In this document: positions 34,114-44,633 of the stretch, piece after piece
Layout of the letters: each line of letters opens with the position of its first letter
Numbering within the stretch: the first letter of the stretch is position 1
Origin: Methylophaga thalassica MP
GTDB lineage: Bacteria; Pseudomonadota; Gammaproteobacteria; Nitrosococcales; Methylophagaceae
Direction: 5' to 3'
Assembly: GCF_000214595.1 (NCBI RefSeq)
Contig: NZ_AFIG01000003.1
Span: 186,001-250,000 of the forward strand
Length of the DNA: 64,000 nt
Position numbers and translations under genes: made by a program
The notes under the pieces: generated by a model
The model's database searches: none
The model's input: the letters and a program-made list of their open reading frames with translations, nothing else
Told to the model about the DNA's origin: nothing

Positions 34114-35769
34114 CTAAATTAAAATGATTGTAAAAATTGTCCATAAGCCTAAGGGCCAGAAATTAAATGGTTCCTTGGGCAACGGTTCGATAGTTTGTGT
34201 TGCCCCCCAGGGACCTTCATAACCATCCTGCTCAATACTTTTCACACGTAAATATCGCGGAGTATCTTTAAACGGTTCAAATGCAAACTGTGGCTCTGTT
34301 ACCGTTTTATCAATAATGATGTCGCTAAACGCCTTGTCATTAGCAATTTGCACCTGATAGTGCTGTTCAGTTGAACTGACATTCCAGGTGGCCATTAACA
34401 GGCCGTCTTCTTCAGCAGACAGCGATGCATCTACTTTTTCTGGAATCGCTTTGATTTGATAGGAGCGTATCGGCCCTATAGGACCCACTTCGCCATCATT
34501 TGCAATGCTGGATAAACGCCAATAATAATTTCCTAACGCTGACAAAGATGTTGTATCAAACTGTGTTTCTGTAACGGTTCGATCCAATAGTGACTGTGAG
34601 AAGTTTTTATCAGAGGCAATTTCCAGACGATAAGCCGAAGCTTCTTCAGCTGCAGTCCATTGCAATACGGGTGACTGTCCACGTAAGACCTGGGCTTCAA
34701 CCGGCTTGAGTGCAATAGGTGGTTGTGGATGAGCATTGAGTCTAATCAGCACCTGTTGATCCATGCCTTCAAGCCCTAGTGTGTCAATCGCCCGAACTCG
34801 CACGGCATAATTGCCATCACTCAAATCAGGAAAGGCAATACGGTTATGCGGTGTCAGCTCTTGCCATAACAACGTTTCAAAATCATCACTGACTGCCACT
34901 TCAACCCGGTAACGGCTAGCACCGGCAATTTTTGACCAGGATAGTCGCCAATTGATTTCTGTGATGGTATTCGGCACTGGCTCAAAAACTGGCGCAGGTA
35001 GTAGTTCACGAGGCGGAATAGGCGGTTTACCTGACACAACCTGAGTACCGAAACCTTTATTCACCAATAACTGTTTATTGGCGCCGGAAACGGCCACTTT
35101 TCCACGAAGTACTTCTATATTTGAGACATCCCCCTCTTCCATGACGAGTGCTCTATAAATCGTGCCACGAACTGCACTGATAGCTGACGGCGTTTCAATT
35201 TCAAAGCGTGAACCAGGACCAACGGCCGGAGTCACTTTGGTATCTATCCGGCCTTTTAATAAGTTCAGCCTGGAATCGACCATGCCGGTTACTCCATGTG
35301 CACTCAAATGGTCGAAGTGAACGATGCTTTTTTCATGAAGGGAAAGTATCGACTTATCAGCGAACTCAATGGCAACACTGCTATTATCAGTCGTCATTAA
35401 TTGATCACCAAGCTGCATTAAAGAGCCGACTTTTGCAGGCTCAGTGGAAGCGCTTCTGGCGCGCTGAATTTCAGCAGTTCCGGTGATGGAAACAATCTTG
35501 GCGGCGACGGGGTTACTGCGAATCCAGTCTAGAGGTACACGTATCCTGGTGCCTGGCTGTAGATGTTTGGGGTTTTCAATATTATTGAGTTTACGTAACT
35601 GCTCAAACCGAGTGACTTTATCAAGATGCTGTTCACTCAAACTCCAGAGATTATCACCTTCAACGACGGTATAAATCCAATCCTCGGCATACACCCCTGT
35701 CGAGACAAAAAACCAAATAACCGACAACAAGACAAATCGATAAATACCTATAAAAGACAGATATTTCAC
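34114..35769 (-). CDS. LysM-FecR domain envelope protein with fibronectin-like repeats
   Basis: About 551 residues. A signal peptide ends VYAEDW; then a LysM domain (YTVVEGDNLWSLSEQHL) and a FecR domain (KVGSLMQLGDQLMTTDNSS, ETPSAISAVRGTIYRA) are followed by three repeats with W/Y-R-L-E/Q-I/V-A-D-F patterns (ASRYRVEVAVSDDF, ASAYRLEIASDKNF, EQHYQVQIANDKAF), and finally a C-terminal hydrophobic helix. The GTG at 35769 is preferred because GGAG lies six bases upstream. It probably binds peptidoglycan and presents a signal to the CHASE2 protein encoded next. Confidence 0.88.
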   Translation of the reverse strand: MKYLSFIGIYRFVLLSVIWFFVSTGVYAEDWIYTVVEGDNLWSLSEQHLDKVTRFEQLRKLNNIENPKHLQPGTRIRVPLDWIRSNPVAAKIVSITGTAEIQRARSASTEPAKVGSLMQLGDQLMTTDNSSVAIEFADKSILSLHEKSIVHFDHLSAHGVTGMVDSRLNLLKGRIDTKVTPAVGPGSRFEIETPSAISAVRGTIYRALVMEEGDVSNIEVLRGKVAVSGANKQLLVNKGFGTQVVSGKPPIPPRELLPAPVFEPVPNTITEINWRLSWSKIAGASRYRVEVAVSDDFETLLWQELTPHNRIAFPDLSDGNYAVRVRAIDTLGLEGMDQQVLIRLNAHPQPPIALKPVEAQVLRGQSPVLQWTAAEEASAYRLEIASDKNFSQSLLDRTVTETQFDTTSLSALGNYYWRLSSIANDGEVGPIGPIRSYQIKAIPEKVDASLSAEEDGLLMATWNVSSTEQHYQVQIANDKAFSDIIIDKTVTEPQFAFEPFKDTPRYLRVKSIEQDGYEGPWGATQTIEPLPKEPFNFWPLGLWTIFTIILI

Positions 35770-35891
35770 TGGCATCTCCAAGTGTTATTTGTGATTTTCA
35801 TCCTTTTTCGTATAGTAGCACTCAACTCAGCAAAAACGACACTGTTTTACATAAAAAAATCAGTATGGATAAAGTGTTATAAAATCAGCTA

Positions 35892-37640
35892 TCAGTGATT
35901 TTGATTTTCATTCATCAAGTGCCTTTTCAAGCCACTCTCACGTTGATGTCGGGTTTGAATCGTGTGACGTAATGTCACTTCTTTACTGAGGATAAATACC
36001 TGCTGTTTGGCTCGGGTAATCGCGGTATAAAGCAGTTCACGGTTAAGAATAGGGCTGATTTCATCTGGTAATAAAATACTAACGCTATCAAACTCGGAGC
36101 CCTGGCTTTTATGCACCGTCATCGCAAACGCAGTTTCATGAGCAGGAAGTCGGTTAATCGGTACCCAACGCACTTCCTCATCAAAACAAAAACAGGCGCG
36201 AAGTTGTCCAGTCTCATCATGCAAAATGATGCCCGTGTCACCATTAAACAGTCGTTGCCGGTAATCATTTTGCGTAATCATAATCGGTCTGCCAGCATAA
36301 AACGGTAAGCTGGTTCGCCAGCCGCGTTGTGCCAATAAACGCATCAGCAAACGATTCACTGATAACACTGATTGTGGCCCTTGCTTTAAGGCAGCCAGAA
36401 TTCTGAACGTATCAAAGGCCTGTACTACTTGTTGTGGTGACTGTTTGGATTCCACCGCCTCAATAAAACTTTGGTATCCAGCCATAAAGCATCTTTGCTG
36501 CTGCTTTTCATCACTATCCGACCAGATATCATTCACACTTGGATTTAATAAAGCGAGCGCGGCCAGTACATCACCTTCATTCACCTGTTTGGCTAATTGG
36601 CCAATCGCACTGTCTTTATCGAAACGATAACTGTGTTGCAGACGCACAAAGCTATTTAACAGCGTCGATGGCGCTGAGTTTTCTGAGACAGGAATATCCA
36701 GTTCGGGAAATTGCTCACTGAACTCAGCCGAAAACTGGCCTTGTTGTTCATCACTCAAATTCGCTAACACCGCACCAGACTCAACGGAGGCCAATTGTTG
36801 GCTGTCACCTAATAAAATCAGTCTGGCTGAAGGCGATAAAGCTCGCATTAATTTGGCCATCAAACTGATATCGACCATCGATGCTTCGTCAATGATCAAT
36901 ACATCTAATGGTAAAGGACGTTCGGCATGGTAACGACCCTGGTCGTTATGCTCAGTAATGCCCAATAAGCGATGCAGCGTTTTTACTTCATAGGGATGCT
37001 GAGCACTAATCGATTGCTGCAGTCTGGCAGCGGCCTTACCCGTGGGTGCCGCCAGCCCAATATGTAGATCAGGAAATTGCTGTTGCAAACTATTAAGCAT
37101 GCTTAACACAATCGTGGTTTTACCCGTGCCGGGGCCACCAGAGATAACCGCAAATTGTCTGGTCAAGGCTACAGCGACAGCGACTTTTTGCCAGTCTGTA
37201 CCTCCAATCACACTGGTCCAGCGGCTAAGATCGGCATTGAGTTGTTCTATATCGATATCATCGACGGGCTGTAAACGTTGCTGAATCAGCCGAGCCACAT
37301 CCTGCTCATCACGATAATAACGGTAAAGATAAACCAGGCCTTGTTCTGTCAAAATCAGTGGCGTGTAATCACCGGGCTGACCAACTGTTTTGGCCTGTGA
37401 CAATATTTCCATCCAGTCAGCAACAGAATCAGGTAATACCGATTTTAAGGGCTGACAAAATGTGGGGAGTTGATGCAAATTCAGACACACATGTCCTTCA
37501 GCAATCGCTTCTGACAATATGGCTGCCGTCATGCTTACCACTGGACGCATGCCCTGTTCTTTACGATCGATATAGGCGGCAAACTGACAGGCTAATTCGC
37601 TTAAACCGTGCTGGCGTAATAACTTCAGCAAATCAGACAT
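35892..37640 (-). CDS. recD: RecBCD exonuclease V subunit RecD
   Basis: A 582-residue 5'-3' helicase subunit. Walker A is GGPGTGKTT; further motifs are LAAPTGKAAARL, LIIDEASMVD, LLGDSQQLASVESG, and FAMTVHKSQGSEFD near the C-terminus. E. coli RecD has 608 residues. The start overlaps the end of recB by 8 bp. An N-terminal domain of about 150 residues that contacts RecC is present. Confidence 0.96.
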   Translation of the reverse strand: MSDLLKLLRQHGLSELACQFAAYIDRKEQGMRPVVSMTAAILSEAIAEGHVCLNLHQLPTFCQPLKSVLPDSVADWMEILSQAKTVGQPGDYTPLILTEQGLVYLYRYYRDEQDVARLIQQRLQPVDDIDIEQLNADLSRWTSVIGGTDWQKVAVAVALTRQFAVISGGPGTGKTTIVLSMLNSLQQQFPDLHIGLAAPTGKAAARLQQSISAQHPYEVKTLHRLLGITEHNDQGRYHAERPLPLDVLIIDEASMVDISLMAKLMRALSPSARLILLGDSQQLASVESGAVLANLSDEQQGQFSAEFSEQFPELDIPVSENSAPSTLLNSFVRLQHSYRFDKDSAIGQLAKQVNEGDVLAALALLNPSVNDIWSDSDEKQQQRCFMAGYQSFIEAVESKQSPQQVVQAFDTFRILAALKQGPQSVLSVNRLLMRLLAQRGWRTSLPFYAGRPIMITQNDYRQRLFNGDTGIILHDETGQLRACFCFDEEVRWVPINRLPAHETAFAMTVHKSQGSEFDSVSILLPDEISPILNRELLYTAITRAKQQVFILSKEVTLRHTIQTRHQRESGLKRHLMNENQNH

Positions 37641-40600
37641 CGTCCACCTCAGACATGCAACGGTTGAGCGCTTCTAATAAGGCAGTCGATGGACGTTCAA
37701 AATACACACCCGCTTGACCCCAATCCGGATGCATACCCCGTATAAACAAGTAATACACACCGCCAAAATGCTGCTTAGGATCGTAATCAGTCAGACGCGT
37801 TTGCAGATAACGATGCAATGCCAAGCTGTAAATTAAATATTGCAGCGGATAGCTATGAGCCACCATGGCCTCATCTAACGCTGCCTGCCGATAATTGTCA
37901 GCCTGAGTTCCTAACCAGTTGGATTTATAGTCGGCAATATAAAAACGCCCCTCATGCTCAAACACCAGATCGATAAAGCCTTTCATAAAGCCGCTAAGAT
38001 CGACAAATTGTAATGACTTCACCACCGGACTGAGAATCGGGTAATCGTCGACAAAAGGCATTAATGTCTGTTTTAAACTTTTTGCTGTTAACTGCCTTAC
38101 TGGAAAGAAAAATGCCATTTCATCTAAACGCTGCTGCGGCTGAATATCACGTAAGGTCAGCCCGGTTTGCTGATTTAATTTAGTACTGACCACGGCATCC
38201 AACCAGGATGAAACGACAGCAGACCACTCATTATCAATGCCAAACTGGCTTAACGTTTTGTCTACCAAGATGGTGAGTTCTTCATTCTGCTGCTGGAAGT
38301 CCCAGTGTTCAAACAAGCTATGTAAACAGGTACCGGCATTTGCGCCTTTTGGAAACCCAAACCGATCCTGACGTGGCTCACTGCTTGGCATGTCTACTGG
38401 CAGCAACGGTGCGTCATGATCCGGTAACTCGATATGCTGCCCGTGACTCAAGCCGGTAAAGCTACCAATATGCCAGGGTGTCTGAATCTGTCCTGCAAAT
38501 TGCCTCGCTTGTAATGTCTGTGCTGAAATATCCGCCTGTTTGACAACCGGTGGCACGTCAGCATCCCAGGCAATCACGTTCATATTGTGTTGGTTTGATG
38601 CCACCATCTGCTGCAAATTTTGCAGCATTTCTCCGGCATCAACGTGTGCTAACTCAGGATGAAGCAACTGAAATAAGGCGCTTTGCTGAACGTTTTTCAC
38701 TGCTGCCCACACAATCACACACTGCTCGCGAGCACGGGTTAATGCGACATAAAGCAGGCGTAAGTCTTCAGCTTGCTGCTCTTCAGCCATAATCGGTTGT
38801 GCTTCGGAAAAACCAGGCTCACCAAAGGCGACACAGGCCTGATTATCGTCTGCCCGATGAAATGTCATCACAGTCGGTTGTTGATTGAACTGGCTTTGAT
38901 GCCAGAGGAAAGGACAGAACACAATCGGGTATTCCAAGCCTTTACTGGTATGAATGGTAATCACTTTGACCAGTTGTTCATCGCTTTCCAGGCGAATCTG
39001 AGCGGCATCGCCACTTTTATCCGCCGCCTGTCGCTGTGAAGCTAACCACATCAAAATAGCTTCCATCGTATTATTGCGTCGCGTTGCATGCGCCTGAATC
39101 AATTCAGCCAAATGCAATAAATTGGTCAGTTGCCGTTCACCATCAGCTAAAGCTAACCAGCGACGCTGCACATCCAGTGCAGCAATTAAGGCACGAAACA
39201 TCACAATAAAACCCGCCTGCTGCCATTGCTCATGCAGCGAGACAAAAAAGTCTGTTTGCTGCAGCCACTGCTGTTCGTCTTGCTGAGCCTGATAAATGTC
39301 TAATGCACTTTTAGCAAATAAGGGGGTTGCTAAAGCCGTGGCAATCAGGCTGTCATTACTGGGTTGAGCAATCGCCATTAACACCCGTTCCAGCATCACT
39401 GCTTGCGGTGTTTCAAACACACTATCACGTGACTGCTGCACACTGTTCACACCACGTGCCCGTAAAGCCTGCTGAATGGTTGTTGCCTGTTTATGGCTTC
39501 TGACTAAGACGGCAATATCACCGCCATTGAGCATACGTTGGCTGCCATCTTTATCGGTCAGCATCACTTCATCGTTGGCTGACTGATTTAACAAAGTCGC
39601 GATCTGATCGGCGGTCACATCTGCCGCATTTTGCATCATATCGCTAACATTAAATGGCGTGTCAGATGGCATCCATACCCACGATAACGGCGACACGGCT
39701 TGGCCTGACACCGTTAAACACGCCTCATCAGCACGAGCCGCTTTCACCGGATAAAATGGAATATCGTCATACAAAAACGGCTGTGGCACGCGTTCGAATA
39801 AATGATTAACCGCCTTCACCAGACGGGGGTGCGAACGCCAGTTGGTATCCAGATTAAACTCATTGCCAGCCGCATGTTTTGCTTTCAGGTAAGTAAAAAT
39901 ATCGGCGCCACGGAAACTGTAAATCGCCTGTTTTGGGTCGCCAACAAAAAACACCGGCTGCTCGGTATTAGCAAAAATCGTATGAAAACAGTCGTATTGA
40001 ATCGGATCGGTATCCTGAAACTCATCAATCAATGCCGCCTGAAACTGCTCACGAATTTTAGCGATCAATTTATCGGCTTGCGAGCCATGTAAGGCCTGTT
40101 GCAGATTAAGTAACAAATCATCAAAGGCCTGCAGTTTTAATTGCTGTTTACGTTTGGGTAACTCAGTGGCGAGATACTCTGATAATTGCTGACGTAGTTG
40201 CTGCAATTGTAATGAACGCGCCGTTTGCAATTGCTGGTCGGTATCGAGCAAGGCATCACATGCCCGCCATAAACTCAGTTCGGGTAACTCTTGCCCTTTT
40301 TTCAATGCCTGTGTCAGTTCAGCCTGACCAAACTTGGCAAACTTCTCAAATAATCCCGCTTGTTTTCCAGCCTGCATCAGGCTGTCCATTTCAGCTATCC
40401 AGCCACTGACACTGGCAGCACGATATTTATTACCGTTGAGCAAGTTTTTATCCTGCAAAACCGCAATCGCTTCATCACGCTGTTGCCACCACATCGACTG
40501 AACGTGTTCAAACTGTTCATCATATAAAGCTTGTAATGGTTCAACCGCCATTTCCGGCAGCGGTATAACTTCAAGATAGGGTTTGCCAATCAAGCTGCTG

Positions 40601-41118
40601 ACTGACTGCAATAACACTTCGGGGCTTTGGCGTTTTTGTAATAAATAACGCGCAAAAGCGTTATCTACCGAGCTGACATAACGACGCCAGAAATCATCAG
40701 CAACCGCTTGCTTGAGTTCCTGTTCATCGGCCACCATTTCCATATCAAAGAAATGACCGCTTTCAAACGCAAAGTCTTGCAAAGCTCTCTGGCAAAAGCC
40801 GTGAATGGTATAGATAGCCGCTTCATCAAAACTCTGAATCGCCAGTTGCAGGCGTTTTAGCGCTTGAGGATCTGCCTGCTCTTGTTGGCTCAGTTGTTTA
40901 CGTTCATCAACCAGTCGAGCCCTTAAACGTCCACGTAACTCTTCGGTGGCTGCACGGGTATAAGTCACTACGAGAATCTGGCTGACTTCCAGTTTCTGCT
41001 CAACAACTAAACGACAATACAGTTCTGCCAGGGTAAAGGTTTTACCGGTGCCGGCACTGGCTTCAATTAGATTAATGCCTTTGAGTGCAACCGTATTCAC
41101 ATTAAATTGGGCACTCAT
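37633..41118 (-). CDS. recB: RecBCD exonuclease V subunit RecB
   Basis: An 1161-residue helicase-nuclease (1180 in E. coli). UvrD-type motifs: EASAGTGKTFTLAELYCRL, VVTYTRAATEELRGRLR, LIDEFQDTDPIQYDCF, FVGDPKQAIYSFRGADIF and VKVITIHTSKGLEYPIVF in pieces. The C-terminal nuclease has FIDLVFEHEGRFYIADYKSNWLG in pieces, with the catalytic Asp/Asp/Lys set intact, so the nuclease should be active. It overlaps recC by 4 bp. Confidence 0.97.
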   Translation of the reverse strand: MSAQFNVNTVALKGINLIEASAGTGKTFTLAELYCRLVVEQKLEVSQILVVTYTRAATEELRGRLRARLVDERKQLSQQEQADPQALKRLQLAIQSFDEAAIYTIHGFCQRALQDFAFESGHFFDMEMVADEQELKQAVADDFWRRYVSSVDNAFARYLLQKRQSPEVLLQSVSSLIGKPYLEVIPLPEMAVEPLQALYDEQFEHVQSMWWQQRDEAIAVLQDKNLLNGNKYRAASVSGWIAEMDSLMQAGKQAGLFEKFAKFGQAELTQALKKGQELPELSLWRACDALLDTDQQLQTARSLQLQQLRQQLSEYLATELPKRKQQLKLQAFDDLLLNLQQALHGSQADKLIAKIREQFQAALIDEFQDTDPIQYDCFHTIFANTEQPVFFVGDPKQAIYSFRGADIFTYLKAKHAAGNEFNLDTNWRSHPRLVKAVNHLFERVPQPFLYDDIPFYPVKAARADEACLTVSGQAVSPLSWVWMPSDTPFNVSDMMQNAADVTADQIATLLNQSANDEVMLTDKDGSQRMLNGGDIAVLVRSHKQATTIQQALRARGVNSVQQSRDSVFETPQAVMLERVLMAIAQPSNDSLIATALATPLFAKSALDIYQAQQDEQQWLQQTDFFVSLHEQWQQAGFIVMFRALIAALDVQRRWLALADGERQLTNLLHLAELIQAHATRRNNTMEAILMWLASQRQAADKSGDAAQIRLESDEQLVKVITIHTSKGLEYPIVFCPFLWHQSQFNQQPTVMTFHRADDNQACVAFGEPGFSEAQPIMAEEQQAEDLRLLYVALTRAREQCVIVWAAVKNVQQSALFQLLHPELAHVDAGEMLQNLQQMVASNQHNMNVIAWDADVPPVVKQADISAQTLQARQFAGQIQTPWHIGSFTGLSHGQHIELPDHDAPLLPVDMPSSEPRQDRFGFPKGANAGTCLHSLFEHWDFQQQNEELTILVDKTLSQFGIDNEWSAVVSSWLDAVVSTKLNQQTGLTLRDIQPQQRLDEMAFFFPVRQLTAKSLKQTLMPFVDDYPILSPVVKSLQFVDLSGFMKGFIDLVFEHEGRFYIADYKSNWLGTQADNYRQAALDEAMVAHSYPLQYLIYSLALHRYLQTRLTDYDPKQHFGGVYYLFIRGMHPDWGQAGVYFERPSTALLEALNRCMSEVDDV

Positions 41119-44100
41119 AACTGCCCTCCTTCAATGTGCTGCTGAATCGGTCCATAGACCTGAAAGGCAATCTCAGTAAAGTTTTCATCGAGAGGGTTTG
41201 CCGGGAAACAACATTGATAATAAGCATCGTCCTGTTCAGCCATCACAAACTCACCGGCGGGTGCCCAGGCTCTTTCAGCCGCTTGCTGGGCTTTCTCCGG
41301 TTTATCACTCAGTGCTTGTTTGGCATACGCCAGACTGGTTTTATCAAACAATGGCAAAGGTTGTTGGCAGCCTTGCCAATATAAATTCAGATATTGCTCC
41401 AGTAATTGATGCGTATTATCTACTGGTGTGAAACACAGCTCATCATCTTCAAAGACCAGTTGGGTGGTTAAACTCATGCCTTCCGGTTTCAGAATATTGA
41501 GGATCAAGTGTTCCAACCAGCCATTAATCAGATCGCGTCCTTTTTTACGTGATAAACGATAGCGCAATAGCCCTGCTTCACTCAGATTATCGAGCTGACC
41601 ACTGATGTTGAACTCGCCTATCTCAATTTCAAAGGGTAAAGCAGGTAAACGTTCATCACCTAGGTAGGGAGTTAATGTCTCTACAAATGCCTCAACTTTA
41701 CGGTTTTCCTGATGAAGCCATTCTTCGCCAAACTCACCTTGAGGTAACATGCCGGTGGCGTGTACCAGTTCAGAAATACGGGTTTCAGTGGTATGGCTGA
41801 GTTTACTTTCCAGCAGCCATTGTCTGAGCTGCCAGGCTTCCAGCCCGTTTAACTCAAACGGTTCACGACTGCTTAATTCATCTTCATCCAGTTCCAGTCT
41901 GACACCTAAACGTTCACGGCAAAGAAACCGGGCCGGGTGCATAAAAAACTGGCTGAGTTGCATCAGGCTAATGTCTCGCCATGACGCATCGGGTTCGGGT
42001 AAAGGTTCTGCAAACCATAATGTCGATTCAGTTTTTGTGTCTGGTTTGGGACATTGCAAGTCATTAAAACTAAACAGCTTGTCATGCTGCTGATCAAAAT
42101 AACGGCGACTAAAGGCTTGCAGTGGATGATGTGTGACCAGCTGTTTTATTACTGAATCGCCTTGATCAGTGACAAACCGCTCATCCAGATAATCCAGCAA
42201 ATCACTAATCAACACAGACGGTGGAATCTCAGCATTATCGGTAATACTGGCACCGATATAACTGATATAAAGCGTTTGTTGAGCAGACAATAAGGCTTCC
42301 AGGAACAGATATCGATCATCATCACGACGTGAACGATCACCTTCGCGATGATGGTGCGCCAACAGATCAAAACCTAAACTCGGCTGACGACGTGGGAACA
42401 CGTCATCATTCATACCAATCAGACAGACCACATCAAATGGAATACTACGCATCGGCACCATGCCGCAGAAGGTGATGCCATGCCCCATAAAACGATGACT
42501 ATTATCTAAGGGTTCCAGATGGGATTGCTGCCAGCTTAAGATCACATCAATGCCGACCGTTTCCTCAAAACCAGCTAAATCAGTACTTTCAATCATCCGA
42601 TCAAGTTGGCTACGGATGGAAATCAGCTCACGTTCGACCAACGGATCATCCAGCTGTTCTGCCTCAAAGAAGGTGTCCAGACAGCGGTTTAAATGCTGTT
42701 GCCAATCATGGGGTGTGCGTGGACGGCTGAGCTGTTGTCGCCAGTCATCCAGTGCAGAAATAAACTGAGATACTGCCGCCACAATGCGGGCTTTATCACC
42801 ACTAATACCGTCCATAGCAAGTTGGCCGTCAAACAAACGCCATGGCTCGCCCTGCTCGGTCAGTGGCATCGCATAGCCGAGTAATAAACGGTCCAAACCT
42901 GCTCGCCAGGTATTGGCATCATTAGCGGGTAGCTCCAATGCCATTTTATCTTTGGCATCGTGACCCCAACGAATCCGGGTTTGCTGACACCATTCGCGTA
43001 ACCACAATAAAGCCGCTTCATCTAACTGAAAACGCTGTTGAATGGCCGGACACTCCAGCAAAGCCAACACACTTTCCACATCAAATCGTGACTGTGGCAA
43101 CGCTAAAATACTGAACCAGGCATTGAGTAAAATACTTTCCTGCTGACCGCTGCTATCAGCAATACTAAATGGAATCGTATGAGCTGGATCAGCCGCACCA
43201 AATACTGCTTCAATCCAGGGAGCATACACATCAATATCGGGCGTCATCACCACAATATCGGTCGGTGATAAATCGGGCTGCTGTTCAAACATCGCCAACA
43301 GCTGATCTTGCAGAATTTCCATTTCTCGCATCGGACTATGACAGACCTGAATCAGGATAGAGTTATCGTCGGCAGTCACTGCTTGCTGCTCACCGATATC
43401 CAGCTCATACATATCGGCTTTCAACATGCCCAGCATGGTGTCGGGATTTGGCTCTACAAAACAAGTTTCCGCCTCATGAGGCAGTTCCTGACACTGACGA
43501 AAGAACTCCTGCCCTTGTTTGCCCAGGCTCGCTAATAAAGGATGACCGACATCCGCACTCAGTTCCGGTTCGGGCTCTTCCAGCATGAGTTCCAATTGCT
43601 GACGCTGTTGCTGTTTAGCATCGATTAAATCGCCCCAATAATGTTGACTGGGGGATAAATAAAACAGCGTGATATCGACAAATTTCGCCATCAGGGCAAA
43701 GGTCTGTAAATAGACTGGTGGCAACGAAGAAATACCAAAAATACTGAGTCGTTCTGGCAGACCTGCAGGCTTTTCTGTCGCTGTTTGTAAAAGCTGATTA
43801 AGCTGGTTTAACAACCTGGCCCGATGCATAGGTTCGGGATCATTCGCTGTGATTTTTTGCCAGAGAAGCCCTTGCCAGTTATCGCTTTTTCCCTGCTCCC
43901 ATTCTGCAATCCAGTCTGGTCGGTACATCAGGTACTGATCATAGGTATCCGCCAGGCGTTCGGCTAATTGAAAGCGTTTTAATTCATCGGTTTGTTCACC
44001 TAAATAAGCGGCAATCGCACTAAATTCCGGCTCATCTGTTAACTCGGGCAACAGGGCAAATAAACGCCAGCTAATCGGTGCTTTGGCATAAGGTGAATGC

Positions 44101-44342
44101 AGAGGAATATCCGGCCAGATTTGCCGAAATAAACGCCAGATATAGGCAGAAGGAAAAGGAAACTCCGTATTGGCACTAATACCATGCTCATTGGCTAGAT
44201 ACAGTGACAACCAGCGAGCGAGCTCGTTACTCTGCACAATAATATTTTCCTGCTCAAACGGACTGAGCGGCGCGGACTGAAGCTGTTCAGCAAGCCAGGC
44301 AGCCAGTTGTCTGCTGTCATTACTGTAAACCATCTTCAGCAT
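41115..44342 (-). CDS. recC: RecBCD exonuclease V subunit RecC
   Basis: A 1075-residue inactivated helicase-like scaffold that reads Chi (1122 in E. coli). It has NIIVQSNELARWLSLYLA near the start, FGISSLPPVYLQTFALMA, DIVVMTPDIDVYAPWIEAVFG and PMRSIPFDVVCLIGMNDDVFPR in pieces, and the truncated nuclease-like fold at the C-terminus. As the first gene of recC-recB-recD it sets the operon promoter upstream of 44342. The Chi sequence used cannot be read from the protein by eye. Confidence 0.95.
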   Translation of the reverse strand: MLKMVYSNDSRQLAAWLAEQLQSAPLSPFEQENIIVQSNELARWLSLYLANEHGISANTEFPFPSAYIWRLFRQIWPDIPLHSPYAKAPISWRLFALLPELTDEPEFSAIAAYLGEQTDELKRFQLAERLADTYDQYLMYRPDWIAEWEQGKSDNWQGLLWQKITANDPEPMHRARLLNQLNQLLQTATEKPAGLPERLSIFGISSLPPVYLQTFALMAKFVDITLFYLSPSQHYWGDLIDAKQQQRQQLELMLEEPEPELSADVGHPLLASLGKQGQEFFRQCQELPHEAETCFVEPNPDTMLGMLKADMYELDIGEQQAVTADDNSILIQVCHSPMREMEILQDQLLAMFEQQPDLSPTDIVVMTPDIDVYAPWIEAVFGAADPAHTIPFSIADSSGQQESILLNAWFSILALPQSRFDVESVLALLECPAIQQRFQLDEAALLWLREWCQQTRIRWGHDAKDKMALELPANDANTWRAGLDRLLLGYAMPLTEQGEPWRLFDGQLAMDGISGDKARIVAAVSQFISALDDWRQQLSRPRTPHDWQQHLNRCLDTFFEAEQLDDPLVERELISIRSQLDRMIESTDLAGFEETVGIDVILSWQQSHLEPLDNSHRFMGHGITFCGMVPMRSIPFDVVCLIGMNDDVFPRRQPSLGFDLLAHHHREGDRSRRDDDRYLFLEALLSAQQTLYISYIGASITDNAEIPPSVLISDLLDYLDERFVTDQGDSVIKQLVTHHPLQAFSRRYFDQQHDKLFSFNDLQCPKPDTKTESTLWFAEPLPEPDASWRDISLMQLSQFFMHPARFLCRERLGVRLELDEDELSSREPFELNGLEAWQLRQWLLESKLSHTTETRISELVHATGMLPQGEFGEEWLHQENRKVEAFVETLTPYLGDERLPALPFEIEIGEFNISGQLDNLSEAGLLRYRLSRKKGRDLINGWLEHLILNILKPEGMSLTTQLVFEDDELCFTPVDNTHQLLEQYLNLYWQGCQQPLPLFDKTSLAYAKQALSDKPEKAQQAAERAWAPAGEFVMAEQDDAYYQCCFPANPLDENFTEIAFQVYGPIQQHIEGGQL

Positions 44343-44633
44343 GTGGATTCCTTCACGTCAAAAGCCACATATTACGGGATGTTGCGGTTGAAACAAACTG
44401 CTTTGAATGTCAGAACAAGGGCTGAAGCTAACACCATTAAAAATCAGGGCTTATCTGCTTTATAAAAAACAGCTGAACAGCCAAGCCTCAGGTCATCCCG
44501 CCCATTCGAGCTTGCTTAGCATTTTCTATGATGTTTGTTTGTGGCATACCTCACATTATTTTGAAAATTCATCACATTGTCATAATCCATCATTATCTTG
44601 AGCGTCATCTCTATTACCTGACTTGGAGTTAAC
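44343..44633. other. Divergent promoter region between recC and the VPLPA-CTERM gene
   Basis: There is no gene. The stretch must carry the recC promoter and the promoter of the secreted protein at 44634. I looked for a second c-di-GMP riboswitch here, like the one at 47638-47712, and did not see one. Confidence 0.4.

Noticed and set aside
35892-44342. Possible defence role of the recCBD genes
   Set aside because: These are complete core-genome RecBCD subunits in usual order; nothing suggests an accessory system.
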